From Candidatus Saccharimonadota bacterium (GTDB taxonomy: Bacteria; Patescibacteriota; Saccharimonadia; Saccharimonadales; Saccharimonadaceae): DNA of 64,000 nt. The notes beneath the pieces are model-generated. The model worked only from the letters and a program-made list of their open reading frames with translations, was not told where the DNA came from and did not search any database. Below are positions 40,305 to 51,409 of the stretch, piece after piece. The stretch spans positions 1-64,000 of the forward strand of contig WRHN01000002.1 of assembly GCA_009783235.1 (NCBI GenBank). Direction: 5' to 3'. The translations under genes were made by a program, and so were the position numbers. Within the stretch, counting starts at the first letter, position 1. Every line of letters starts with the position of its first letter.

Positions 40305-42058
40305 TGGATAAGGGTGGGATGCCGTTTGGCTCAACAGTGCAGAAAAACTACGTGGATTTTGTGGTTTGGGCACCAAATGCCAAAAAAGTCTGGGTCTTTT
40401 TAGAAGAAAACGACAACGAATTTGCTGATTACGAAATGATTTCCATCGAGCCAGGCATTTGGGAAACCAAAATTGGCTCGGCACACCCCGGCATGCGTTA
40501 CAAATATAAAATCCAAGATCCCTGGGACAATATCATTTATCGCAACGATCCGTATGCACGAGTTTTGACTTCTTCGAACGATGGTTGCGGGCTGATTATC
40601 AAAGACACTTTCCGATGGCCAGAAAAAAAATTCCGCGCCGTGCCGCGCGATAAACAAATAATTTACGAACTGCACGTCGGCACTTTCGCCCAGCCTTTCC
40701 CTGGTCATCCGGGCACCTTCAATGAAATTATCAAAAAAATGGGATATCTGAAAAATCTCGGCATTAATATGATCGAGGTTATGCCCATCAATTCAACGCC
40801 GTATTATAACGATCGCGGCTATAGTCCGTCGCATCTGTTTAGCATAGAAGAACGTTTTGGCGGGCGAATTGAATTTCAGCGCTTTGTGCGCTCGGCTCAT
40901 AAACATGGCATCGGCGTAATTGTCGACGTAGTGTATAACCACGCCGCGATTGATCATAATGACCTGTGGCAGTTTGACGGTTGGAACGAAGGCTATCACG
41001 GCGGAATTTACTTTTACAATGATGGGCGAGCTGACACGCCGTGGCTAGGGCCGCGCTACGATTATGGCCGACCAGAAGTCAGGCAGTTCATTTTGGATAA
41101 CGTGCGCATGTGGATTGAAGAGTTCAAAGTTGACGGGCTGAGATTGGACTCTACGCATCACATTCGCAGTTTTGATGGCACCGAAAATCCTGACGCCGCC
41201 AATCCTGAAGGCTGGAAACTACTGCAAGACATCACGCAATTGGTACATAAACTAAACTCGCGTGCCGTGGTGATTGCTGAGGACACCTCGCTCAATGACT
41301 ACCTGACAAAACCAATAAATGACGGTGGTGCTGGGTTTGATGCTCAGTGGGGTTTGGGCTTTCCTAGCAAAATTCGAGAGAGTTTTGGCGTCGGCAAATG
41401 GCAAGATGTCGATAATATGATAAAAGAGATGCAGAGTTATTATAATGGCGATTTCCGTCAAAAAATCATTTACTCTGAGAGTCATGACACCGCCTCGCGC
41501 TCTGATGGCGGTAGGCGCCTGGACGTTGATTTTGACTCGTCGAATCCCACAAGTTTATGGGCGCAACAAAAACTATTGCTGGCTGCTGGCATTACCCTGA
41601 CTGCTCCTGGCCCACCGATGCTGCTGGCTGGTCAAGAATTTATGCAACCTGGCGAGTTTAGCTCTCTTGAGCCGTTAGACTGGGATGTTCAGCGAGCGTT
41701 TTGGCCCAACATTACCCTGGCCTTTCGCCACCTGCTTAATCTTCGCAAAAACACTTTCGGCAACACCGCAGGATTGACTGGCGGATTTTTTGAGGTATTT
41801 CACACAGACAAAGAAAATAACGTCGTGGCTTACACGCGTGGAAATTGCATTATTATCGCTAATTTTGGCGAAAACAGGTTCGATGAATATGAACTGAAGT
41901 TGCCATTTTCTGGCATTCTCTCGGTGCAATTCAACTCCAGTTGGAGTGGCTATCATCCAGAATTTCCCGACATGGTTTTCGATTACGCAGAAACTAACGA
42001 CGAAAACGCCTTGTGCATTCCGCTAGCGGAGCATTCTATTATCATTCTGTCGCAATAA
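40301..42058 (+). CDS. GH13 family glycoside hydrolase/transglycosylase, branching-enzyme-like
   Basis: 585 aa. An N-terminal CBM48-type beta domain (FVVWAPNAKKVWVFLEE) precedes a GH13 barrel with VDVVYNHAAIDH, DGLRLDSTHHI (nucleophile Asp), VVIAEDTS (acid/base Glu) and SESHDTA (third carboxylate, region IV), then a C-terminal beta sandwich. The layout with the CBM48 module and the size fit alpha-glucan branching enzymes or malto-oligosyltrehalose trehalohydrolases. The sequence does not settle which. No other glycogen or trehalose gene is in the window. It is coupled to DedA by a 4-nt overlap. Confidence 0.87.
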   Translation: MMDKGGMPFGSTVQKNYVDFVVWAPNAKKVWVFLEENDNEFADYEMISIEPGIWETKIGSAHPGMRYKYKIQDPWDNIIYRNDPYARVLTSSNDGCGLIIKDTFRWPEKKFRAVPRDKQIIYELHVGTFAQPFPGHPGTFNEIIKKMGYLKNLGINMIEVMPINSTPYYNDRGYSPSHLFSIEERFGGRIEFQRFVRSAHKHGIGVIVDVVYNHAAIDHNDLWQFDGWNEGYHGGIYFYNDGRADTPWLGPRYDYGRPEVRQFILDNVRMWIEEFKVDGLRLDSTHHIRSFDGTENPDAANPEGWKLLQDITQLVHKLNSRAVVIAEDTSLNDYLTKPINDGGAGFDAQWGLGFPSKIRESFGVGKWQDVDNMIKEMQSYYNGDFRQKIIYSESHDTASRSDGGRRLDVDFDSSNPTSLWAQQKLLLAAGITLTAPGPPMLLAGQEFMQPGEFSSLEPLDWDVQRAFWPNITLAFRHLLNLRKNTFGNTAGLTGGFFEVFHTDKENNVVAYTRGNCIIIANFGENRFDEYELKLPFSGILSVQFNSSWSGYHPEFPDMVFDYAETNDENALCIPLAEHSIIILSQ

Positions 42059-42062
42059 GTGT

Positions 42063-42068
42063 TAAAAT
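42063..42068 (+). promoter_or_regulatory. -10 box of the methyltransferase gene (leaderless)
   Basis: TGTTAAAAT ends 6 nt before the GTG at 42075. Confidence 0.55.
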
Positions 42069-42074
42069 TAATCC

Positions 42075-42557
42075 GTGGAAATCGTGATTATCGCGCATAA
42101 TATTCGGTCTGTTTTAAATTTGGGCTCGATTTTTCGCACCGCTGAAGGTTTTGGCGTACGCAAAATTTACCTTTCTGGATACACGCCGAATTGGCACAGC
42201 AACCTACCGCACGTACGTCAAAAAATGTCAAAACAAATTCACAAAACAGCGCTTGGAGCGGAAGAAATAGTAGTGAGTGAGTATGTGCCAGATTTAATTG
42301 CAAAAATTGCCGAGCAAAAAAAAGACGGCTGGCGGATAGTCGGACTCGAGCAAGACGCGCGAGCGATTTTGCTGCCAGATTATAAACCGAGCGGGAAAAT
42401 TGCTTTGCTGCTCGGAGAAGAAGTCGGCGGCATAGAAAATCAGCTCCGCCAACTTTGCGACGATTTAATAGAAATTCCCATGCGCGGTCAAAAAGAATCC
42501 TTCAACGTCGCCGTCGCTACGGGCGTTGCGCTGTATGATTTAACTACGCGCCGATAA
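42075..42557 (+). CDS. SpoU/TrmH-family RNA 2'-O-methyltransferase
   Basis: A 160-aa SPOUT methyltransferase. The three signature motifs are NIRSVLNLGSIFRTAEGFG (N and R), IALLLGEEVGGI, and IPMRGQKESFNVAVATGVALYD. It should methylate the 2'-OH of a tRNA or rRNA nucleotide using SAM. The target is unknown. The protein is minimal, without the extra N-terminal RNA-binding domain of RlmB-type members. The start is a GTG 6 nt after the -10 box. It lies 16 nt after the GH13 gene. Confidence 0.92.
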   Translation: MEIVIIAHNIRSVLNLGSIFRTAEGFGVRKIYLSGYTPNWHSNLPHVRQKMSKQIHKTALGAEEIVVSEYVPDLIAKIAEQKKDGWRIVGLEQDARAILLPDYKPSGKIALLLGEEVGGIENQLRQLCDDLIEIPMRGQKESFNVAVATGVALYDLTTRR

Positions 42558-42591
42558 ACTCCGCGTTAAAAAATGCTTCAAATGTAATTTA

Positions 42592-42618
42592 AAAGCGCCT
42601 TGTATTACAAGGCGCTTT
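42592..42618. terminator. Hairpin between convergent units, probable bidirectional terminator
   Basis: AAAGCGCCTTG / CAAGGCGCTTT form a perfect 11-bp stem with a 5-nt loop, between the plus-strand methyltransferase and the minus-strand mini-genes. The T-run is better on the minus strand (TTTTAAATT). Confidence 0.75.
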
Positions 42619-42646
42619 GCGCTTACTGTTTCTACGTCTAGTCAGC

Positions 42647-42796
42647 TTAATTTTCTGCCACTGGCGAAGTCAAACGCATATCAAGGCCCTCGTCTTCAAC
42701 CGCCGCAAGAACTATGTCTCGCACCGTACTATGCGGTTGTCCGTCTTTTTCAAGAAGTCCTGCAGATATGAGATCCGCGCTAATTGAGCCAAACAT
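42647..42796 (-). CDS. Unknown mini-protein, 49 aa
   Basis: Begins MFGSISADLISAGLLEKDGQ, ends TSPVAEN. Acidic, no membrane segment, probably helical in the middle (TVRDIVLAAVEDEG). Its ATG directly follows the TAG of the 53-aa gene (TAGATG), so it is translated by coupling. No family is recognised. A strong hairpin terminator follows. Confidence 0.6.
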   Translation of the reverse strand: MFGSISADLISAGLLEKDGQPHSTVRDIVLAAVEDEGLDMRLTSPVAEN

Positions 42797-42958
42797 CTAG
42801 TGGTCAGAATCTCGACATTTTTTCGCCAGTTCATAAAGTTTTATAACTCCTACTACGCCTTCTTCAGGCAACGAACGCAACACAATCATCACTGCTTTTA
42901 CAACAACTGCTGGTAATTCCACGCCCGTCTTAAGCGTAACCATCTCCACCTCCGACAT
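42797..42958 (-). CDS. Unknown mini-protein, 53 aa
   Basis: Begins MSEVEMVTLKTGVELPAVVV and ends CRDSDH. Amphipathic, with a hydrophobic middle (VVVKAVMIVL) too short and charged to be a clear membrane helix. AAAGGAGG lies 6 nt before the ATG, an excellent site. It is the first gene after a 280-nt structured leader with a consensus promoter. There is no double-glycine leader motif and no recognised family. Confidence 0.65.
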   Translation of the reverse strand: MSEVEMVTLKTGVELPAVVVKAVMIVLRSLPEEGVVGVIKLYELAKKCRDSDH

Positions 42959-42973
42959 TGCAAGCCTCCTTTT

Positions 42974-43240
42974 GGTTAAACGCTCTCGCAAGAGCGCTGG
43001 CCCGGGTAATCAAACGCTAAAAACCCAAGCCCTGACTTTTTGACACGCTTAACGCAGCCCAATTCCATAACTGGCCACTATAGAGAATCAATTTATTTTT
43101 TAATTCCTTATAGCGGCCAACCATAGCGGTGGTTGTATAATGACGTTTTACAAGCAAACGGTATTAAAATCCTAGACGACCCAAAGCACAACGTGCGCGC
43201 CTGGTCGTCTTTGGTGTGTAAACAAACATACCAAGCCTAT
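42974..43240 (-). ncRNA. Long structured 5' leader or embedded small RNA
   Basis: No ORF of note fills this stretch, although its promoter is consensus. Three good stems are visible: AGACGACC/GGTCGTCT (43174-43181 with 43203-43210), an 11-bp stem TGGCCACTATA/TATAGCGGCCA (43072-43082 with 43109-43119) that encloses further AT pairing, and CGCTCT-CGCA-AGAGCG (42981-42996) just ahead of the Shine-Dalgarno site. It does not match the tmRNA, SRP, RNase P or 6S features I know. It may be a cis-regulator of the mini-genes or an independent RNA. Confidence 0.5.
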
Positions 43241-43246
43241 TTTTGT

Positions 43247-43275
43247 ATTATAGCAAAGAATACTGGTTTTGTCAA
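43247..43275 (-). promoter_or_regulatory. Perfect consensus promoter before the structured leader
   Basis: Minus-strand TTGACA (43270-43275), 17 nt, TATAAT (43247-43252), preceded by TGC. It is the best promoter in the window. Confidence 0.9.
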
Positions 43276-43323
43276 TAGTGCCCGCATCTTTACTGTACTT
43301 TAGAAAGTTTATCCGTATTGTGC

Positions 43324-43329
43324 TAAAAT
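43324..43329 (+). promoter_or_regulatory. Extended -10 box of the C39-like gene (leaderless)
   Basis: TGCTAAAAT ends 6 nt before the ATG at 43336. Confidence 0.6.
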
Positions 43330-43335
43330 AGCTTT

Positions 43336-43874
43336 ATGGATTTTTTTATCTCACCAAAACCAAATCACATTTCTCAATATGATTCGGCAAAGAAACTGGG
43401 TTTCAGTGACGCGGACTATGATTTTTGGTCGTCGCGGTTGTGCGGCCTCGTTTGTTTGGCTATGGTTTTGGATGCTTATGAACTTTTAGAAATTAGCGTG
43501 GCTAATCTTACAAAACAGGCTGTGGAAGCCGGCGGCGTTAACGAAAACTACGATTGGAGATACACGCCACTAGTTAAACTGGCGCGCGGTCTCGGCTTAC
43601 ACGGTCAAACCCATCGTGAGTTGAATATTGAAGACAAGATAACTAAACTAAAAAAAGGCCGTTTTGTGGTGGCTTCGGTTAATCCAAAAATTTTACGTGG
43701 TGAATTAAGTGAAAAAAGGGGCGGACATTTAGTTTTAGTAGTCGGCGCTAAATTTGAGGGCGGTGATTTAGTAGGGGTCTATATTCACGACCCCGCAGAA
43801 ATATCCGCGCCGTCTTTTATTCCGGCGGAATTATTCAACAAAGCCTTCGCTGGTCGCGGATTTTCAATCTGGCG

Positions 43875-43878
<4 letters not shown>
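43336..43878 (+). CDS. C39-like cysteine peptidase domain protein
   Basis: A 180-aa single-domain protein of the papain-like C39 type. The catalytic cysteine is in SSRLCGLVCLAMVLDAY (normally CGPTCLAMVL), the histidine in RGGHLVLVVGAK and the aspartate in YIHDPAE. No signal peptide or membrane helix is seen, so it acts in the cytosol or is released by another route. C39 domains mature peptide leaders or cut peptide bonds; the substrate here is unknown. Its end overlaps the convergent neighbour gene by 4 nt. The mRNA is predicted to be leaderless. Confidence 0.75.
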
Positions 43879-47268
<3,390 letters not shown>

Positions 47269-47269
<1 letters not shown>

Positions 47270-48153
47270 TACATCCTCGCAGAATTTTGTTTTAGTCTCG
47301 CAATACGTTCTTCAATCGGCGGATGAGTAGAAAATAGTTTACTCATAAATCCTTTGGGCTTCAAAGGATTCACCGTGAACAAATGAGCCGTCGAAGTATT
47401 TTGACGCTGCATTGGCTTAGCATTATCGCGCAACTTCTCAAGAGCGCTTATCATGCCATCACTGTCGCGCGTCGTCAGAGCCGAAGAAGCATCGGCTAGA
47501 TATTCTCGCTGACGCGATATCGCCAACTGAATCATCACCGCAATAAGCGGCGCTAGAATAACCGCTACCAATCCTATAATATACGTCACCATGGCGTTTT
47601 TACTATCGCCGCCTTTGCCACCATAAATCATAATCCGCCACGCCACATCACAAATCACACTAATGGCGCTGGCCAGCCCAAAAGCGATAGTCGCAACCAA
47701 AATATCGTAATTTTTCACATGTCCCATTTCGTGCGCCATTACCGCCTCCATTTCGCGCTTGTCCATGATTTCCAGCAGACCTGTCGTCGCTGCTATCATG
47801 GCATGTTTAGGGTTTCGCCCCGTCGCAAAAGCGTTGGGTGCCGGATCCTCAATCACATAAACTTTCGGCATCGGCATACCCTCGGTAATAGTGATATTTT
47901 CTATCACATTCCAAAGAGTCGGGCAGTCTTTTTTTTGTATTTCGCGTGCACCGTTCATAGTTATGGCCAGCTTGCCCGCCGCAAAATATTCAATGCCTAC
48001 ATAAACAGCCGCAATGATAATCACCATTAAAGTCAGCGACCAACCTTCGTTCAACGCATAACCGGCCAACAATCCCAAACCGCTGATGACCAACAGAAAC
48101 GCCGCCATGATGATGACGGTGTTTCGCTTGTTGGCAGCAATAGCGCTATACAT
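47269..48153 (-). CDS. htpX: HtpX-type M48 membrane zinc metalloprotease
   Basis: A 294-aa membrane protease for quality control of membrane proteins. Two N-terminal helices (about 14-55) precede the zinc motif HEMGH (AVMAHEMGHVKNYD) with the third ligand in REYLADASSALTT. Two more helices lie between them. It follows lemA by 2 nt, the widespread LemA-HtpX pairing. Confidence 0.95.
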
Positions 48154-48155
48154 GT

Positions 48156-48749
48156 CTATTTTTCGTCAAAGCTAACGTTCGATTTTGAAGCGTCTTGGCC
48201 TTTTTCTAGGTCTGCACGATCTTCAACTTCAAATAATTCATACTCTTTGAAGCCGAGTATACTAGCAAATAAGTTGTTTGGAAAAACTTTAATCTTGACG
48301 TTGAAATCACGTACGCCGCCGTTATAAAATCGACGAGCAGCTTGAATTTTGTCTTCAGTGTCTGAAACCTCGTCCATCAACTTGCCGTAATTAGCAACAG
48401 TTTGCAACTGCGGATATGCCTCAAAATTAAGCCCGCCAATAGTTTTGGTCAAGACGTTCTCTGCTTTTGCAACTTCTGCTGGGGCAGCGCCCTTTTTAAT
48501 AGCTTCGGTCAACCCAGCACGCGCTTCAGTTACGTGCTCGATTGTGCCCTTTTCGAATTTGGCAGAGCCCTTGACGGTTTCGACCAAATTACCGAATAAA
48601 TCCGCACGACGCTTCAACTGAACAGTGATGTCGCTCCATGCTTCTTTTACCCTCATGTTCAGATGCACCAAGCTGTTGTACAGGCCTATGATAAACACGA
48701 TGACCAGAACAACCACGCCCAGCAGTATCCACAACCATAGTAAATTCAT
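48156..48749 (-). CDS. lemA: LemA family protein
   Basis: 197 aa. An N-terminal membrane helix (about 4-24) precedes a coiled four-helix LemA domain (NMRVKEAWSDITVQLKRRADL, YGKLMDEVSDTEDKIQAARRFYN, FPNNLFASILGFKEYELFEV). The function is not firmly known; it is commonly encoded with HtpX. GGAG precedes the ATG. First gene of the transcript that reaches the NlpC/P60-like gene. Confidence 0.93.
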   Translation of the reverse strand: MNLLWLWILLGVVVLVIVFIIGLYNSLVHLNMRVKEAWSDITVQLKRRADLFGNLVETVKGSAKFEKGTIEHVTEARAGLTEAIKKGAAPAEVAKAENVLTKTIGGLNFEAYPQLQTVANYGKLMDEVSDTEDKIQAARRFYNGGVRDFNVKIKVFPNNLFASILGFKEYELFEVEDRADLEKGQDASKSNVSFDEK

Positions 48750-48805
48750 TCTTTTCTCCTTTGTTAAATTTTTACCTTGCGATTCACCTGAAACCGCTTG
48801 TTGTT

Positions 48806-48834
48806 ATTGTAGCATATCAGCAGTTAAAAGTCAC
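48806..48834 (-). promoter_or_regulatory. Promoter of lemA
   Basis: Minus-strand GTGACT (48829-48834), 17 nt, TACAAT (48806-48811) with TGC before it. The leader is about 50 nt. Between this and the tRNA terminator (48835-48943) I see only an 18-codon ORF after a GGAGG and nothing convincing. Confidence 0.65.
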
Positions 48835-48943
48835 TTTTTCGTACCGGGGGAGATAAAAACACCCACGATTTGATTAAAAGTGAGCATTCCCTCCTTTCAA
48901 AATGCCCATTTTTGCCTTTGGCGAGAGTTTCAAAATCTTGATC

Positions 48944-48965
48944 AAAAAATGACGGATTTACCGCC
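48944..48965 (-). terminator. Terminator after tRNA-Leu
   Basis: Minus-strand GGCGG / CCGTC (one G-U pair) with a 5-nt loop, followed by a run of six T. Confidence 0.6.
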
Positions 48966-48988
48966 ATATCCTGGTTTATTCGCTACTG

Positions 48989-49076
48989 TGGTGCGCGAGG
49001 AGGGACTTGAACCCTCACGACTTTTAAGGTCAACAGATTTTAAGTCTGCAGCGTCTACCAATTCCGCCACTCGCGC
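48989..49076 (-). tRNA. tRNA-Leu (anticodon TAA)
   Basis: 88 nt with an encoded CCA and the long variable arm of class II tRNAs. Acceptor GCGCGAG/CTCGCGC, anticodon loop CTTAAAA, T loop TTCAAGT. Reads UUA (and UUG). It is 36 nt downstream of tRNA-Cys and probably co-transcribed with it. Confidence 0.95.
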
Positions 49077-49112
49077 TTATATTGCGCCAAAACATCGCGC
49101 AATAAAACATCC

Positions 49113-49186
49113 TGGAGGCGCCTAGCGGAGTTGCACCGCTCTAAACGGTTTTGCAGACCGTTGCCTAACTGCTCGGCCAAGACGCC
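49113..49186 (-). tRNA. tRNA-Cys (anticodon GCA)
   Basis: 74 nt with an encoded CCA. Acceptor GGCGTCT/AGGCGCC (one G-U), anticodon stem ACGGT/ACCGT with loop CTGCAAA, and discriminator T, as usual for tRNA-Cys. Confidence 0.95.
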
Positions 49187-49194
49187 ACGTGAAT

Positions 49195-49200
49195 ATTGTA
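49195..49200 (-). promoter_or_regulatory. -10 box of the tRNA-Cys/tRNA-Leu unit
   Basis: Minus-strand TGCTACAAT ends 8 nt before the mature tRNA-Cys, so almost no 5' trailer needs removal. Confidence 0.6.
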
Positions 49201-49286
49201 GCACAAAACAACGCTGGCAAAAACCGATAAAGTAGCGCGCTACAGCCAACATGAATAACAAGTCGCCAAAAATAAAGCCGTTCTAT

Positions 49287-50048
49287 TTATTTATGCGTAT
49301 GCTCGCCGCGAACTTGGCCGCGCAGAGAATCTAGAATCTCTACTGGAAATAGCACCATGGTTTTCTGAGATGGCTCCTGGGAAATTCGCTCAAGTGTGTT
49401 TAGCGTGCGTAGATTGATAGCACCAGTTGCATTACTCAGGGTCTCAGCTGCCTCCGCTAGAGTTTTAGCAGCCGTGCGTTCACCATCAGCATTAATAATA
49501 GTGGCACGACGCTGGCGATCGGCCTCAGCCTGTTTAGCCATGGCACGTTTCATGTCTTGTGGTAACTCAATATTCTGAATTTTTACGGCTTCGACATCAA
49601 TCCCCCATGGATTTGTTTGCTTATCGACAATCTCCTGGATCTGGTTAGAGATCTCATCTCGCTTGCTTAACAGATCATCAAGATTAACGTTACCAGTCAC
49701 ATCACGAAGAGCGGCTTTGGCAAATTGTGATGTTGCATAAACATAATTCGTGGTTTCCAGCACGGATTTTTCTGGCGCCTTGACGCGGAAATAGACTACG
49801 GCGTCAACGTTAACTGTGACGTTATCTTTGGTAATAACCTCTTGTTTTGGCACATCGATCGGCGTCGAGCGCACGTCGACCATAATCATTTTTTGAAAAA
49901 CCGGCACCACAAAACGCAGGCCAGGGTTTTTAACCCCAGTGTACTTACCCAACGTCAGCACTACTCCGCGACGGTACTGATCGATTACTTTTACGCCCCA
50001 GAAAAATATTATTATGGCTGCTACCAAAATCCCTATCAATATTTCCAT
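49287..50048 (-). CDS. SPFH-domain slipin (stomatin/prohibitin-like) membrane protein
   Basis: 253 aa. One N-terminal membrane hairpin or helix (about 3-20), then an SPFH domain (QYRRGVVLTLGKYTGVKNPG, VDVRSTPIDVPKQEVITKDN) and an Ala/Glu-rich coiled region (MAKQAEADRQRRATIINADG, AAKTLAEAAETLSNATGA). Such proteins form ring-like scaffolds in membrane microdomains. Usually an NfeD-type protein is encoded beside slipins, but none is here. GAGAGGAG precedes the ATG, and a TGTTAAAAT box lies at 50081-50086. Confidence 0.93.
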   Translation of the reverse strand: MEILIGILVAAIIIFFWGVKVIDQYRRGVVLTLGKYTGVKNPGLRFVVPVFQKMIMVDVRSTPIDVPKQEVITKDNVTVNVDAVVYFRVKAPEKSVLETTNYVYATSQFAKAALRDVTGNVNLDDLLSKRDEISNQIQEIVDKQTNPWGIDVEAVKIQNIELPQDMKRAMAKQAEADRQRRATIINADGERTAAKTLAEAAETLSNATGAINLRTLNTLERISQEPSQKTMVLFPVEILDSLRGQVRGEHTHK

Positions 50049-50102
50049 TTTAACTCCTCTCTTGTTAACAATTCTCTATCATTTTAACATATTTCAGCCA
50101 GA

Positions 50103-51308
50103 TTATTTAAAAATTTTTTTGTCTTTAATTTCTTCTGGCAAATAATTTTCGCCGATGTTGAACCCCGCCTGCCATTCTTGAGTTTTGCCCGATTTAGTTT
50201 TACCATAGCCGAGATTTTTCATGAGTTTAGTGGGCGCGTTACGCAAGTGTATCGGCACTGGCAAATTCGGCGTGTCAGCAGACAATTTTTTGGCGCGCGC
50301 CCAAGCATCATAAGTTTGGCGATTTTTGGGAGATTTAGTAAGAACGGTTACGACGTGACTAAGGATAATTCCTCCCTCCGGCATGCCAACACGTTCGACA
50401 GACTGAAAAGCCGAAAGCGCTAAATTTAGCGCTGCAGGAGCTGCCAGTCCAATGTCTTCTGAGGCAAAAATCACCATACGACGCGCAATGAACTTTGGGT
50501 CTTCGCCAGCCTGCACCATGCGCGCCAAATAATACAGCGCAGCATCGGTTTCGCCAGCGCGCATCGACTTGATAAACGCGGAGATAACATTATAATGCTC
50601 TTCGCCGTTCTTGTCATAAGCTGGTAGTTTTTTCTGCGCCGCTTGTCTAACTGTCTCAACAGTAACTTTCGCAGAAATTCCCAGAGCAAATTCCAAATTA
50701 GCAAGCGCCACGCGCGCATCGCCAGCCGCGAGTTCCGCCAAATATTCTAGGGATTTTTTGTCAACTTTGCTGATGGCTTTTTCTGATTTTAAAGCTCGTT
50801 TTAGCACTTCTATAATTTCAGAACCCGAGAGTTGTTCCAACACCAACACGCGCGCTCGCGACAATAGCGGATTAATTACCTCGAAGCTAGGATTTTCGGT
50901 TGTGGCGCCAATTAATGTTATCAACCCAGACTCAACATGCGGCAAAAAAGCATCTTGTTGCGCCTTATTAAAACGATGAATCTCATCAACAAAAAGCACC
51001 GTGCGAAGATTTAGATTCCAATTTTTTCTAGCTCGTTCAATAACCTTCTCGACGTCTTTTTTGCCAGAAGTTACCGCCGAAATTTCCATAAAATCCGCCT
51101 CTAGCTCTTGAGCGATTATGCGCGCTAAAGTGGTTTTACCAACACCCGGTGGCCCCCAAAAAATAATATTGACCGGCTCTTTACTTAGTACGATTTTCGA
51201 CAAAATCTTGCCCTCGCCGATTAAATGTGTTTGCCCCACCACGTCAGAAAGTTTGGTCGGGCGCATGCGCTCGGCCAGCGGCCTTCTTCGCTCCGCTCGC
51301 TCAGTCAT
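50103..51308 (-). CDS. rarA: Replication-associated recombination protein A (RarA/MgsA AAA+ ATPase)
   Basis: A 401-aa AAA+ ATPase related to clamp-loader subunits and RuvB, acting at stalled replication forks. Walker A is WGPPGVGKTTLAR, Walker B is FVDEIHRFNKAQQDAFLP, sensor 1 is LIGATTENPSFEV, and the C-terminal tetramerisation domain (KSMRAGETDAALYYLARM, EDIGLAAPAALNLA) is complete. The -10 box ends 6 nt before the ATG, so it is predicted to be leaderless. Confidence 0.95.
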   Translation of the reverse strand: MTERAERRRPLAERMRPTKLSDVVGQTHLIGEGKILSKIVLSKEPVNIIFWGPPGVGKTTLARIIAQELEADFMEISAVTSGKKDVEKVIERARKNWNLNLRTVLFVDEIHRFNKAQQDAFLPHVESGLITLIGATTENPSFEVINPLLSRARVLVLEQLSGSEIIEVLKRALKSEKAISKVDKKSLEYLAELAAGDARVALANLEFALGISAKVTVETVRQAAQKKLPAYDKNGEEHYNVISAFIKSMRAGETDAALYYLARMVQAGEDPKFIARRMVIFASEDIGLAAPAALNLALSAFQSVERVGMPEGGIILSHVVTVLTKSPKNRQTYDAWARAKKLSADTPNLPVPIHLRNAPTKLMKNLGYGKTKSGKTQEWQAGFNIGENYLPEEIKDKKIFK

Positions 51309-51314
51309 GTCTAC

Positions 51315-51320
51315 ATTGTA
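51315..51320 (-). promoter_or_regulatory. Extended -10 box of rarA (leaderless)
   Basis: Minus-strand TGCTACAAT ends 6 nt before the ATG at 51308. Confidence 0.55.
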
Positions 51321-51409
51321 GCACTGGCGTAAATATTACCAAAACTAAAACTGCGCACAGGCAATCAATACACACTTACTCAAAATCAAAAATAACGCCG
51401 TCCCCGGCC

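Noticed and set aside
42647-42958. Mini-genes as bacteriocin precursors processed by the nearby C39-like protein
   Set aside because: Neither peptide has a double-glycine cleavage motif, there is no peptide transporter gene, and the C39-like protein is on the other strand under its own promoter.
48842-48898. 18-codon ORF after a GGAGG site before the lemA promoter
   Set aside because: The spacing to the ATG is only about 3 nt, it lies between a terminator and the next promoter, and there is no associated structure.
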